Assembly (NCBI RefSeq): GCF_965248315.1
Contig: NZ_CBDFIX010000002.1
Coordinates: 434,001-498,000 of the forward strand
Length of the DNA: 64,000 bases
From: Ulvibacterium sp965248315
Lineage (GTDB): Bacteria > Bacteroidota > Bacteroidia > Flavobacteriales > Flavobacteriaceae
Direction: 5' to 3'
The translations under genes were made by a program, and so were the position numbers. Each line of letters begins with the position of its first letter. Within the stretch, counting starts at the first letter, position 1. Below the pieces are notes generated by a model. It searched no databases, was not told where the DNA came from, and saw only the letters and a program-made list of their open reading frames with translations. Of the stretch, positions 8,945-17,834 are shown one piece after another.

Positions 8945-9841
8945 TTATTTCAATTGAAATTCAGAAGAGGCCAGAAGGCGTTCATCTTCGAAGACATTTA
9001 AGGTATAGGTACCCCCTTCCAAGGATCCTTCGGGCAGCGTTATAAAGTCGCAGATATTTTTCTGTTCCCCTGTAAAGACAACTTCCACACGCTTGCTGTA
9101 AATATTCCCGTTTACGGAAATGGTATTGGCATTATCCTCGATGACGCCCATGTTGGGGCCCAAAAACTGGAAGTAGATGACCTTTTCGGTATTTATGATA
9201 TTGGGATCTGCCATAATGGTAACACAACCCCGGAGTTTTTCTATAGTAGAAGCTTTATTGGTACGTATAGGTTTCCCGCTCCTTAATCGAAAGCCAATTC
9301 CCTCTGAACCTCTTAATGTTAAATACCTTTTGCTTTTGAGCTCCTTATTCAATTCTTGGATCTTTCTTCGCTGTAAGGCTTCCGCTTCCGCCAAAGAATT
9401 GCTTTTATTCCTTAATTCCTCTATTTGTTTTCGCGTTTCCTCATACTTATCGGATAGCAACATATTGTTGTATCTCAGGAAGTTGTTCTTAAGCTTTAGG
9501 CTATCGTTCTTGGCCTCCAATCTGCGAAGTTCCGTCTTGTATTCCCTTAATTTATCCACGGTGAAATTCAACCTTCCCACCGAGTCCAATAACTGTTGTA
9601 CGCGATATCTGGAATCCTGTAATTCAATTTCATTGACTTCGTTAAGCGCGGAAAGCCTATCCACATCCGCCTTCATTAAGGTAAGGTCCTTTACCAGAAG
9701 CTCCTTTTCTTGCTCCAAAAAATCAATTTGGCTTTGGGATTGGGCATAGCTGTAATAAAAGGCAATAAGAATGCCTATGATTACCGCCGCAAGTGCAGTA
9801 AGGATTATTTTATAATTGAATTTATTATCTTGACCATCCAT
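8945..9841 (-). CDS. Membrane-anchored coiled-coil protein
   Basis: 298 aa. One membrane segment at ~10-32 (IILTALAAVIIGILIAFYYSYA) is followed by a long heptad-rich coiled coil (~35-170) and a C-terminal globular domain of ~120 residues (from YLTLRGSEGIGFRLRSGKP). The C-terminal part includes CVTIMADPNIINTEKVIYFQFLGP and looks like a beta-rich domain conserved among flavobacterial homologues. No catalytic motif is seen. It lies 37 bp upstream of glyS and 38 bp from the divergent comF. Its role is unknown, perhaps cell-envelope scaffolding. Confidence 0.7.
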   Translation of the reverse strand: MDGQDNKFNYKIILTALAAVIIGILIAFYYSYAQSQSQIDFLEQEKELLVKDLTLMKADVDRLSALNEVNEIELQDSRYRVQQLLDSVGRLNFTVDKLREYKTELRRLEAKNDSLKLKNNFLRYNNMLLSDKYEETRKQIEELRNKSNSLAEAEALQRRKIQELNKELKSKRYLTLRGSEGIGFRLRSGKPIRTNKASTIEKLRGCVTIMADPNIINTEKVIYFQFLGPNMGVIEDNANTISVNGNIYSKRVEVVFTGEQKNICDFITLPEGSLEGGTYTLNVFEDERLLASSEFQLK

Positions 9842-9879
9842 CAGAGCAAGTAAGCTTTAGTAGGTTAAAGTAATAAGAT

Positions 9880-10584
9880 TTGTTACGCTCCAAGCTATCA
9901 AATATAATAAATGATATAAACACCCTCCTATTGCCCAAGGTCTGTTTTGGATGTAATGCACATTTATCAGGCGGAGAACAACATCTGTGTACAGTTTGTC
10001 GAAACCAAATACCACTCACCGAATACACCTTTAACGCCGAAAATGCCGTTGACCGTATCTTTTATGGCAGAATTAACATAAAAAAGGCCAGTTCTTTTTT
10101 GTTTTTTTCGGAAACGGGCATTGTAAAAAATCTAATCCACCATCTAAAATATCGAAACCAGGAGCAAATAGGGGATTTCCTGGGCGATTGGTATGGCCAA
10201 GCCTTAAAGGAAGACCTCCTTAATAAGACCATCCATGCCGTTGTCCCGGTTCCGCTTCATAAGAAGAAACTACACCAACGTGGATACAATCAGGTGGCCC
10301 TTTTCGCAAGAAAAATTGCCCATCACCTCAACGCGGAATACATAGATCATGTGCTCGTTAAAACATCCAATACCAAGACTCAGACCCAAAAAGGAAGAAT
10401 AGCAAGATGGCAGGGAAATAAAGCACTTTATACCCTTACCTGTACATCCGAACTCGAAAATAAAAATGTGCTTCTGGTTGATGACGTTATCACCACTGGG
10501 GCTACAATGGAACTCTGTGCCAAGGCCCTTAAAGAGGCTAAAGGCATTAACATTTATCTAACCAGCATCGCCGTTGTACCCTAA
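9880..10584 (+). CDS. ComF family phosphoribosyltransferase-like protein
   Basis: 234 aa. An N-terminal four-cysteine zinc site (C22-x2-C25 ... C37-x2-C40) is followed by the ComF-type phosphoribosyltransferase fold. VPVPLHKKKLHQRGYNQ (~123-138) is the ComF signature, and the PRPP-binding loop is LLVDDVITTGATM (D201-D202 onward). ComF proteins act in DNA uptake or recombination-linked processes in naturally competent bacteria; the biochemical reaction is unclear. The next gene follows after 39 bp and may be co-transcribed. Confidence 0.9.
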   Translation: MLRSKLSNIINDINTLLLPKVCFGCNAHLSGGEQHLCTVCRNQIPLTEYTFNAENAVDRIFYGRINIKKASSFLFFSETGIVKNLIHHLKYRNQEQIGDFLGDWYGQALKEDLLNKTIHAVVPVPLHKKKLHQRGYNQVALFARKIAHHLNAEYIDHVLVKTSNTKTQTQKGRIARWQGNKALYTLTCTSELENKNVLLVDDVITTGATMELCAKALKEAKGINIYLTSIAVVP

Positions 10585-10623
10585 TGAAATAAATTGTTTC
10601 TTTGTTGCGCTATATTATCCCCA

Positions 10624-12240
10624 ATGTTACGACGCATATTGGCTTGTATTTTTTTGTTCTTTGGCATTGCCGCTTTATGGCAGTGCGCAAGAAGGGGCAA
10701 TCCTACTGGAGGTCCCAAGGATGAAGACCCTCCTGTATTGTTACGGGCCGAGCCCGAGAATATGACCATCAACTTTGATGCAAATGAAATAAAGCTTTAT
10801 TTTGATGAATATGTGAAGTTGGAGGATGTTCAAGAACAACTCATTGTTTCTCCCCCCCTAAAGTATCTCCCGGAAATATCCCCGCAGGGCGGGGCGGACA
10901 AGGTAGTGGAAATAAAATTCAAGGATACCCTAAAGGAAAATACGACCTACACCCTAAATTTTGGGCAGAGTATTACGGATAACAACGAAGGAAATCCGAA
11001 CAGCTTTCTGACCTATGTATTCTCTACGGGCGATTATATTGATTCTTTAACGGTATTAGGTGTTGTAAAGGACGCCTTTAATAGAAAAGCCGATGAATTT
11101 ATAAGTGTAATGCTCTACGAATTGGACACCGCCTACACCGATTCAACTATATATCAAAGGCCTCCCAATTATATTACCAATACGCTGGATAGTGCCGTAA
11201 TCTTTACTTTAAAAAATTTAAAAGAGGGCAAATATGCCTTGTTCGGCCTAAAGGATGAGGGGAAAAACAATCTTTTTGATCAAAATGTGGACAAGATCGC
11301 TTTTATCCAGGATACCGTTATCCTACCTACGGATTCTACATACTTGCTTAACATGTTCAAGGAAATACCAAATTATAGCAGTTCCGTACCAAGCTACGCG
11401 GCACGGAACAAAATACTTTTTGGATATTATGGTGATGGGAAGGATGTTCGTATTGACCTTCTAAGCGACCTGCCGGATACCGTTAGAACCAAGGTCTTAA
11501 AGGATGGGGACAAAGACACCCTCAATTTTTGGTTTACACCCTTTGAAATGGATTCCCTTATCTTCACCGTAACCAACGAAACCCTAAAGGTTATAGATAC
11601 CTTCACCGTGAAAAGCCGAAAGGTAGGAATTGATTCCCTGACCCTAAATCCCAATCAACGGGGATCTCTAGGATTCAATGAGCCTTTTTACATAGATGCC
11701 AATACGCCGCTTGTAACCATCGATACTATACAAATGAGCATGATGAAAAAGGATTCAACCGCGTTATTGTTCACGGCAAAATTGGACAGCATTGAAAACA
11801 AGGTTGATTTTGATTTTGAGGTGGAACCCAATGAAAGTTATGCTTTGACGATGTTGCCAGGGGCAATCACCGATTTCTTTGGGCAAACGAACGATACCTT
11901 GAGCTATAACCTTTCTACCAAAAGTTTGGCCGATTATGGAAACCTTAGGTTTACGATTACTGCCGATAGCTTGGCATACCCCTTAATTGTACAATTGACG
12001 GACGAAAAGGGCAAGGCAAAACGTGAAATCTATGCCCCAAAACCACAGATTTTCGAATTTAATGCCCTGGAACCATCCAAATACCTTGTCCGTATCATTT
12101 TTGATGCAAATGGTAACCAAAAATGGGATACCGGAAATTATCTTCAAAGAATTCAACCGGAAAAAGTAACCTACTATCCGGATGTAATTGAAGTCCGGGC
12201 AAATTGGGAATTGGAGCAGACTTTTATCATTCCAGAATAA
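10624..12240 (+). CDS. Ig-like domain lipoprotein
   Basis: About 538 aa from the ATG at 10624, which gives a lipoprotein signal peptide (MLRRILACIFLFFGIAALWQC, lipid Cys21). The upstream TTG would add a poor N-terminus. The region RRGNPTGGPKDEDPPVLL and the first domain (~30-130: NITFDANEIKLYFDEYVKLEDV ... YTLNFGQSITDNNEGNP) match the SbsA-type Ig-like domain at the start of a conserved Bacteroidota lipoprotein family. Carboxypeptidase-regulatory-like repeats follow (LKEGKYALFGLKDEG). It is probably exposed to the periplasm or surface. No catalytic residues are evident. It overlaps the convergent nitrilase gene by 14 bp. Confidence 0.8.
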   Translation: MLRRILACIFLFFGIAALWQCARRGNPTGGPKDEDPPVLLRAEPENMTINFDANEIKLYFDEYVKLEDVQEQLIVSPPLKYLPEISPQGGADKVVEIKFKDTLKENTTYTLNFGQSITDNNEGNPNSFLTYVFSTGDYIDSLTVLGVVKDAFNRKADEFISVMLYELDTAYTDSTIYQRPPNYITNTLDSAVIFTLKNLKEGKYALFGLKDEGKNNLFDQNVDKIAFIQDTVILPTDSTYLLNMFKEIPNYSSSVPSYAARNKILFGYYGDGKDVRIDLLSDLPDTVRTKVLKDGDKDTLNFWFTPFEMDSLIFTVTNETLKVIDTFTVKSRKVGIDSLTLNPNQRGSLGFNEPFYIDANTPLVTIDTIQMSMMKKDSTALLFTAKLDSIENKVDFDFEVEPNESYALTMLPGAITDFFGQTNDTLSYNLSTKSLADYGNLRFTITADSLAYPLIVQLTDEKGKAKREIYAPKPQIFEFNALEPSKYLVRIIFDANGNQKWDTGNYLQRIQPEKVTYYPDVIEVRANWELEQTFIIPE

Positions 12241-13000
12241 AACGGTCCCTATCGTCAAGAAACTTTAGCTTGTCCCTCGTAGATTTAATATGTTCCTTGC
12301 ATAAAGTAACTTGAAGTACCGCTTCCTTTTCCGAAAACATCAATTGTTCCCCTAAACAATTGTACACGGCTGAATGGCCTATATATTCATGGCCGGTTTC
12401 ATCTTGCCCAATCCTGTTCACCCCGATACAATAGGCCATATTTTCTATGGCACGCGCCTTTAAGAGGGTATCCCAGGCCGTAATTCGAGGTTTGGGCCAA
12501 TTGGCAACATAGATAAGTGCATCATAATTTTCTGTATTCCGACTCCATACCGGGAACCGAAGGTCATAACAGATCAAAGGATATAACCGGAACCCCTTGT
12601 ACTCCACCAGAACTTTCTTTTCTCCGGCATTATAAACCTTATCCTCTCCCGCAAGGGTAAAGGTGTGTCTTTTATCATAAATTGCCAACCCGCCACCAGG
12701 TTCTACAAAATATAAACGATTAAAGTATCTGCCATCCTCTTGGACTATGATACTCCCCACTATGGCCACATTTTTTTTGGCAGCTTGCCGTTGCATCCAT
12801 TTCACCGTTTGTATTCCTTCGTTAGCATCAATGCTTTCAGGATGCATGGTAAATCCTGTAGTGAACATTTCGGGGAGAATAATTAGATCCACCTGGCCCG
12901 AAATAGTTTCGATTTTTTTCGAGAACAATTTTCTGTTTCGTTCGGGATCTTCCCAAAACAAAGGGGATTGCACTAAGGCGATTGTCAGTTCTTTTGCCAT
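12227..13000 (-). CDS. Nitrilase-superfamily amidohydrolase (omega-amidase/YafV-like)
   Basis: 257 aa, cytoplasmic. The Glu-Lys-Cys triad is E44 (ILPEMFTTGF), K110 (YDKRHTF) and C144 (LICYDLRFP). The sequence around the triad fits the YafV/omega-amidase branch, which hydrolyses alpha-ketoglutaramate or deaminated glutathione (metabolite repair). It is last in a tight operon: ankyrin protein, Nudix protein, then this gene 5 bp after the Nudix stop. The exact substrate is inferred from the family. Confidence 0.88.
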   Translation of the reverse strand: MAKELTIALVQSPLFWEDPERNRKLFSKKIETISGQVDLIILPEMFTTGFTMHPESIDANEGIQTVKWMQRQAAKKNVAIVGSIIVQEDGRYFNRLYFVEPGGGLAIYDKRHTFTLAGEDKVYNAGEKKVLVEYKGFRLYPLICYDLRFPVWSRNTENYDALIYVANWPKPRITAWDTLLKARAIENMAYCIGVNRIGQDETGHEYIGHSAVYNCLGEQLMFSEKEAVLQVTLCKEHIKSTRDKLKFLDDRDRFILE

Positions 13001-13005
13001 TTTAA

Positions 13006-13629
13006 TTAGTCAAAATATACTACATGATCATCATCCATAACCATCTTGTGTAGCTGTTCCAATTGACTTTTGAGAATTCTATCCTCTGACAATTCTGGAA
13101 GCTTATCTATGGGGAAGAATCCGACGTCCTTAATATCGAAACTAGGCTTTAGCGCTCCGCCACAAATGGTACAAAGAAAATTCAACTTATAAATATAAAA
13201 GGGCTGTGGAGGATGTGGATGGCATTTTTTATCATAAACGGCCAACAACCGAACTACATTGGTCTTAAACCCAGTTTCTTCCACGATTTCCTTTACCACT
13301 ACTTCTGATGGTGAATACCCCACATCTGCCCACCCCCCGGGAATGGTCCATTTGTCATCCTCACTTTCTTTGACCATAAGAATTTCCTTTGCATCATTTA
13401 ATACAAAACCCCGCACATCCACTTTTGGTGTCGGATAGTCCTCTACGGGCATATAGAAGTTTTGTAAAACGGGAAGCGGACAATCGGCCATAGTCGCCAA
13501 CAGTTTTAGACTTATCTCCTTTAGTTCCTCGTATCGTTCCCTGTCGTACTCGTTTTCCACATAGACTAGACCAGTATCGGACAATGCCTGTATGCGTTTT
13601 ACCAGATTGAGCTGATCGGAACGTTTCAT
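13006..13629 (-). CDS. Nudix hydrolase with N-terminal Nudix_N domain (YjhB-like)
   Basis: 207 aa. Residues 1-65 form the small helical domain seen before Nudix domains of the ADP-ribose pyrophosphatase/YjhB-like group. The Nudix box is GGWADVGYSPSEVVVKEIVEETGF without the usual first Glu and with Lys in place of Arg, as is common in this subgroup. The REUxEE core (KEIVEE) that binds metal is intact. The expected reaction is hydrolysis of a nucleoside diphosphate-linked metabolite. Its start codon overlaps the ankyrin gene stop by 4 bp, which suggests translational coupling. Confidence 0.88.
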   Translation of the reverse strand: MKRSDQLNLVKRIQALSDTGLVYVENEYDRERYEELKEISLKLLATMADCPLPVLQNFYMPVEDYPTPKVDVRGFVLNDAKEILMVKESEDDKWTIPGGWADVGYSPSEVVVKEIVEETGFKTNVVRLLAVYDKKCHPHPPQPFYIYKLNFLCTICGGALKPSFDIKDVGFFPIDKLPELSEDRILKSQLEQLHKMVMDDDHVVYFD

Positions 13630-14108
13630 TGCGATGTGTTTTCCAACAAATCTACCAATTTGTTCATTCCCTGCATCTTGGCATTATCCAAAGCTGTGTG
13701 GCCCCTGTTATCCTTCATGGAGGCGTCCGCCCCTTGGGCCAGCAGCATCTCGGCAATCTCTTTTTGATTAAAGGTGGCGGCATAAATAAGACAAGTGCCC
13801 CCCATGGCATTTTGTCGATTTATATCTGCACCTCTTTCTATCAATTTTTTGGCCACAGCAGTAAAACCCTTGAAACACACCCCCATTAAGGCTGTATTTC
13901 CCGAAGCATCCTCAGCGTTAATCTTTGCACCTTGATCCAATAACAAATCAATAATTTCATTTTGATCATAGTAGGTGGCCAAAATCAAAGGAGTGGAACC
14001 TCTTTGATCCTTACTATTGACCAAATCTGGATGTGAAACTATCATTTTAGTCACCGCATCCAGATTACCATTTCGTATTTGGTTAAAAAAAATATCCGTG
14101 TTTTCCAT
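13626..14108 (-). CDS. Ankyrin-repeat protein
   Basis: 160 aa made of about four ankyrin repeats of ~33 residues, recognisable from G(S/N)TPLILATYYDQNEIIDLLLDQGAKIN, GNTALMGVCFKGFTAVAKKLIERGADIN, GGTCLIYAATFNQKEIAEMLLAQGAD and GHTALDNAKMQG. There is no signal peptide or membrane segment, so it is a cytoplasmic protein-binding module. It is first gene of the ankyrin-Nudix-nitrilase operon and overlaps the Nudix gene. Its partner is unknown; the neighbouring enzymes are the first candidates. Confidence 0.9.
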   Translation of the reverse strand: MENTDIFFNQIRNGNLDAVTKMIVSHPDLVNSKDQRGSTPLILATYYDQNEIIDLLLDQGAKINAEDASGNTALMGVCFKGFTAVAKKLIERGADINRQNAMGGTCLIYAATFNQKEIAEMLLAQGADASMKDNRGHTALDNAKMQGMNKLVDLLENTSQ

Positions 14109-14339
14109 GGGAACTAAATGTATAAAAAAACTATCAGATCCATTAAAAGATTCGAGGTAGAAAATTAAGCAAAATCATGTTCCAAATTATACCTCTTTGT
14201 AAAACGATTCCATAATCCACGGCTCAATTCCAGTACTCCCCTTCTCATAAAAATAACTATTTATAATTCTGACAATTTTTATGTAATTTCTTACGTTATT
14301 GAAATAAATTGTATTTTTAACCAACCAAACATCGTTAAT

Positions 14340-16535
14340 TTGGAAACACTACCCATAAACTTCCTCATTAAAGATTCCCCTGCTTCTGTAGCCATTGTAG
14401 ACTCCAATATGCACTTCATAAGTCATTCCAAAACATGGCTGGAAGAATTCGCCAATGGTCAATCCTCTATTATTGGCCAGTCCTATTATGATGTAATTCC
14501 TGATATTCCCGAAGAACTAAAAAGAATACACAAGGAGTGCCTTAAGGGAAAGTCCGATATGAATACGGGCTATAAATTAATACATTCCAACGGTGCCGTT
14601 CAATGGCTCAAATGGAAGATTAACGCCTGGAGGGAAGAAGATGAAACGGTCGGTGGACTAATTATAGTTCAGGAGGACATCACCGAAGAAAAAAGAAGCC
14701 AAGAGTTATTGATGAAGGCCAAGAGTGTCGCGCGCATTGGGGGCTGGGAGGTAGACCTGATATCCAACAAGGTGTACTGGACCCAGGTTACACGGGAGAT
14801 CCACGAAGTAGGCGAGGATTATGTCCCTAATCTGGAGGAGGGTATCAATTTTTACAAGCAAGGAAAATCCCGCGATACGATAACCCTTTTGGTCAGTAGG
14901 GCCATGAAGGATGGTACACCATGGGATACCGAACTTCAAATCGTCACTGCGAAAGGTAAAGAGCTCTGGGTAAGGGCCAAAGGGGAGGCAGAAATTGTAA
15001 ATGGTAAGTGTATCCGAATTTATGGAACATTCCAGGATATTGACGAAAGAAAGAGGGCCATATTGGAATACCAAAAGGTATCGGATAGATTGGCTATTGC
15101 CACCGGTGCGGCCAAAATAGGAATTTGGGACTATAATGTTGTGGACAACATATTGGTTTGGGACGACAATATGTATGATCTATATGACGTAGATCAGAAG
15201 GATTTTATCGGTGCCGTTGAAGCCTGGGAAGCTTGTGTACACCCTGATGATAAGGAAAGGAGTTTAAGGGAATTGGAAATGGCCCTAGCGGGAACAAAGG
15301 AATTCAATACCGAATTTCGTGTAATTCGATCCAATGGCGAAATCAAGCATATTAAGGCGAAATCTACCATAAAAAGGGACAAAGAGGGCAATCCCCTACG
15401 TATGATAGGTGCCAATTGGGATATTACCAAATTAAAGAATACCCAGTTGGAATTACTTCGCAGCCAAGAATCCTTTGAAGGCGCCTTCGAAAATTCTGCG
15501 GTGGGTATGGCCATCGTAGGACTTAACGGAAACTGGATACAGGTGAACAAAAGCCTTTGCAAAAGCTTGGGTTACCGGAAATCCGAACTTTTGAGGCTTA
15601 CCTTTCAGGATATCACCCACCCGGACGACCTCGACATCGATTTAAAACTGCTGCGCAAACTTATTGATGGCAAACGAAAAAGCTATCAAATTGAAAAACG
15701 CTATTTTCATAAAAATGGTAGCATCGTTTCCGCCGTGCTTACCGTAACTGCCGTAAAGAACATTAAAGGTGAGTTGTCTCATTTCATCTCTCAAGTTGTG
15801 GATATTTCCTCCCGGATAGAGGTTCAGGACAAATTGACAAAATTGTTGGACGTTACCAGTGAACAGAATGATAGCCTGCTGAATTTTGCCCATATTGTTT
15901 CCCATAATCTTAGGTCACATTCCAGTAATCTTTCAATGTTGACCGGTTTCTTGCATAAAGAAGAAAACAAGGAAGAACAAAGAAATTTAATAGGCATGTT
16001 ATCGGATGCCTCCGAAAGTCTCAATGAAACGGTTCTTCATTTAAATGATGTAGTACAAGTAAAGGCAGGAACATTGGAAGAAATGACCCCTGTTAATCTT
16101 TTTAAGACCATAAAGGATGTAGAGAAGAACTTGGGTGTGTTGCTACGGGAAAAAAAGGCGCGTTGTTCCATTGACGTGCCGACTACTCTAGACATTATTG
16201 GAATACCTGCCTATTTGGATAGTATTTTTCTAAACCTGTTTACCAATAGTATCAAATACAGTTCGCCCGAAAGGGATCTCCGCCTTAAAATTTCTGTATC
16301 AAAAATAGATGATATGGTACAGGTCGCCTTTTCGGACAACGGTCTGGGTATAGATTTGGAAAAGCATGGGGACAAACTTTTTGGCATGTACAAAACTTTT
16401 CACAAACATAAGGACGCCAAAGGGATAGGGCTATTCATCACCAAAAACCAAATAGAGGCCATGGATGGGAGAATTGAGGTTGAAAGTAAAGTTGGCATCG
16501 GTACAACTTTCAAGATATTTTTTCAAATAAACTAA
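14340..16535 (+). CDS. Multi-PAS sensor histidine kinase
   Basis: 731 aa, no membrane segment, so a soluble sensor. Four PAS/PAC units occupy about 5-118, 125-240, 245-367 and 372-492; PAC ends such as IVQEDITEEKR and GTFQDIDERKR are visible. The phospho-acceptor His is H522 (FAHIVSHNLRSH). The ATPase has an N box (NLFTNSIKYSS, N636), G1 (DNGLG, 666-670) and G2 (KGIGLFITK, from 694). The start is a TTG that places PAS1 near the N-terminus; the next Met (residue 24) is inside PAS1. A single-domain response regulator follows after 11 bp, probably its partner. The signal is unknown. Confidence 0.92.
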   Translation: METLPINFLIKDSPASVAIVDSNMHFISHSKTWLEEFANGQSSIIGQSYYDVIPDIPEELKRIHKECLKGKSDMNTGYKLIHSNGAVQWLKWKINAWREEDETVGGLIIVQEDITEEKRSQELLMKAKSVARIGGWEVDLISNKVYWTQVTREIHEVGEDYVPNLEEGINFYKQGKSRDTITLLVSRAMKDGTPWDTELQIVTAKGKELWVRAKGEAEIVNGKCIRIYGTFQDIDERKRAILEYQKVSDRLAIATGAAKIGIWDYNVVDNILVWDDNMYDLYDVDQKDFIGAVEAWEACVHPDDKERSLRELEMALAGTKEFNTEFRVIRSNGEIKHIKAKSTIKRDKEGNPLRMIGANWDITKLKNTQLELLRSQESFEGAFENSAVGMAIVGLNGNWIQVNKSLCKSLGYRKSELLRLTFQDITHPDDLDIDLKLLRKLIDGKRKSYQIEKRYFHKNGSIVSAVLTVTAVKNIKGELSHFISQVVDISSRIEVQDKLTKLLDVTSEQNDSLLNFAHIVSHNLRSHSSNLSMLTGFLHKEENKEEQRNLIGMLSDASESLNETVLHLNDVVQVKAGTLEEMTPVNLFKTIKDVEKNLGVLLREKKARCSIDVPTTLDIIGIPAYLDSIFLNLFTNSIKYSSPERDLRLKISVSKIDDMVQVAFSDNGLGIDLEKHGDKLFGMYKTFHKHKDAKGIGLFITKNQIEAMDGRIEVESKVGIGTTFKIFFQIN

Positions 16536-16546
16536 AAAAGAACGCT

Positions 16547-16957
16547 ATGATGGAATTAAAAAAAATTCAAAGTACTTGTATTATCGATGATGATCCAATC
16601 TTTATCTATGGAACTAGAAGAATTATGAAGGAGGTCGATTTTTGTGATAACATTTTGGTATTCAATAATGGCCAGGATGCCATAGAGGGTCTAAAGGAAC
16701 TGATCGACAAAGGGGAAGACCTTCCTGAAGTACTATTTCTAGATTTGAACATGCCTATCATGAACGGTTGGGAGTTTTTGGAGGATTTTGTAAAAATTCC
16801 GAACCCCGACGGCAAAAAGGTTACCATTTACATCATTAGCTCGTCCGTAGATCCCAGGGACCTGGAGCGGATACGCAATTACAAGATGGTAAACAATTAT
16901 ATTCTTAAACCGTTATCACCACAGGATCTGGAAAATGTGCTACAAGATGTAGCTTAG
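16547..16957 (+). CDS. Single-domain response regulator (CheY-like receiver)
   Basis: 136 aa, a receiver domain alone. Acidic pocket D14-D16 (CIIDDDP), phospho-acceptor D66 (LFLDLNMPIMNGWEFL), conserved Ser near 98-100 (YIISSSVDP) and K121 (NYILKPLSP). There is no output domain, so it probably relays phosphate or acts by protein binding. It lies 11 bp after the histidine kinase and very likely works with it. Two adjacent ATG codons could start it. Confidence 0.93.
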   Translation: MMELKKIQSTCIIDDDPIFIYGTRRIMKEVDFCDNILVFNNGQDAIEGLKELIDKGEDLPEVLFLDLNMPIMNGWEFLEDFVKIPNPDGKKVTIYIISSSVDPRDLERIRNYKMVNNYILKPLSPQDLENVLQDVA

Positions 16958-17126
16958 TCTTTTTCGGACCAATACCTTTTCATTGTTTTCCTCAAAATGG
17001 GCTAACTTGTTTATTAGTCCAAAGATTGTACCTACCCTTATTTTACCATAATTGTCCAAAAAAGACCTGTCCTATTCGTCCTTGCCATAGTAAGGAAGAT
17101 AATAACCCTCTAAAAAGTAAGGTAAA

Positions 17127-17732
17127 ATGAAAAAAATAGTAGTACCTATACTGGTATTCGCCTTGGTAGGTTTTGGTCTAACATCTCCAGGACTTACGGA
17201 TACTGATCGAGAAATGGCAATCAAGGAATTGACCAAAACCCATAAGCATTTGAAACATACGGTCAAAGGACTCAGTAATCAACAAATGAATTTTAAACCT
17301 TCTCCGGAATCATGGTCCGTCGCCGAGTGTGTGGAACATTTGGCCATTTCAGAAAATGCGTTCCATGGGATGTTACAGGCTGCCCTAAAGACCCCAGCCG
17401 ACCCTTCCAAACGGGATTCGGTGAAATTGACAGATCAACAACTGTTGGGTATTATTACCGATAGAAGCAAAAAGGTGAAAACCCGGGAGGAATTTGAGCC
17501 TAAAGGAAAAATCGGTTCATTCCAGGAAGTTTTGAAGGCTTTTGACTCCAAGCGAAAAGAGCATATTATGTATGTTAAGAATACCGAGGATGACCTACGC
17601 AATCATTACGGGCAATTGCCTTTTGGCACTATAGATGGCTTACAGATCATCATTTTTATGAGTGGCCATACCGAGCGACACGTTAAACAAATGGAAGAGG
17701 TGATCGCCCATACGGATTTTCCAAAAGAATAA
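17127..17732 (+). CDS. Secreted DinB-like family protein
   Basis: 201 aa with a signal peptide (MKKIVVPILVFALVGFGLTS). The rest fits the DinB/YfiT-like four-helix bundle: SWSVAECVEHLAISENAF with a metal-binding His, and the second His pair in SGHTERHVKQMEEV near the C-terminus. The proteins probably bind a divalent metal; in Bacteroidota many are exported. The reaction is unknown (thiol transferase activity is known only for some relatives). It is a single gene, converging on the DUF5689 gene. Confidence 0.85.
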   Translation: MKKIVVPILVFALVGFGLTSPGLTDTDREMAIKELTKTHKHLKHTVKGLSNQQMNFKPSPESWSVAECVEHLAISENAFHGMLQAALKTPADPSKRDSVKLTDQQLLGIITDRSKKVKTREEFEPKGKIGSFQEVLKAFDSKRKEHIMYVKNTEDDLRNHYGQLPFGTIDGLQIIIFMSGHTERHVKQMEEVIAHTDFPKE

Positions 17733-17759
17733 TTGGGCCAAATGGCTCTTGCCAATATG

Positions 17760-17817
17760 AAGTGAAGCAATCCATTTATTATAAATTGTCATGACTGCAA
17801 CCCGGATTGCTTCGCTT
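17760..17817. repeat. Inverted repeat between convergent genes
   Basis: Arms AAGTGAAGCAATCC (17760-17773) and GGATTGCTTCGCTT (17804-17817) pair over 14 positions with one wobble, around a 30-nt loop. It lies between two converging genes but lacks a T run, so it may be a weak terminator or an RNA-stabilising hairpin. Confidence 0.6.
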
Positions 17818-17834
17818 TACCAAAAATGGAACTA

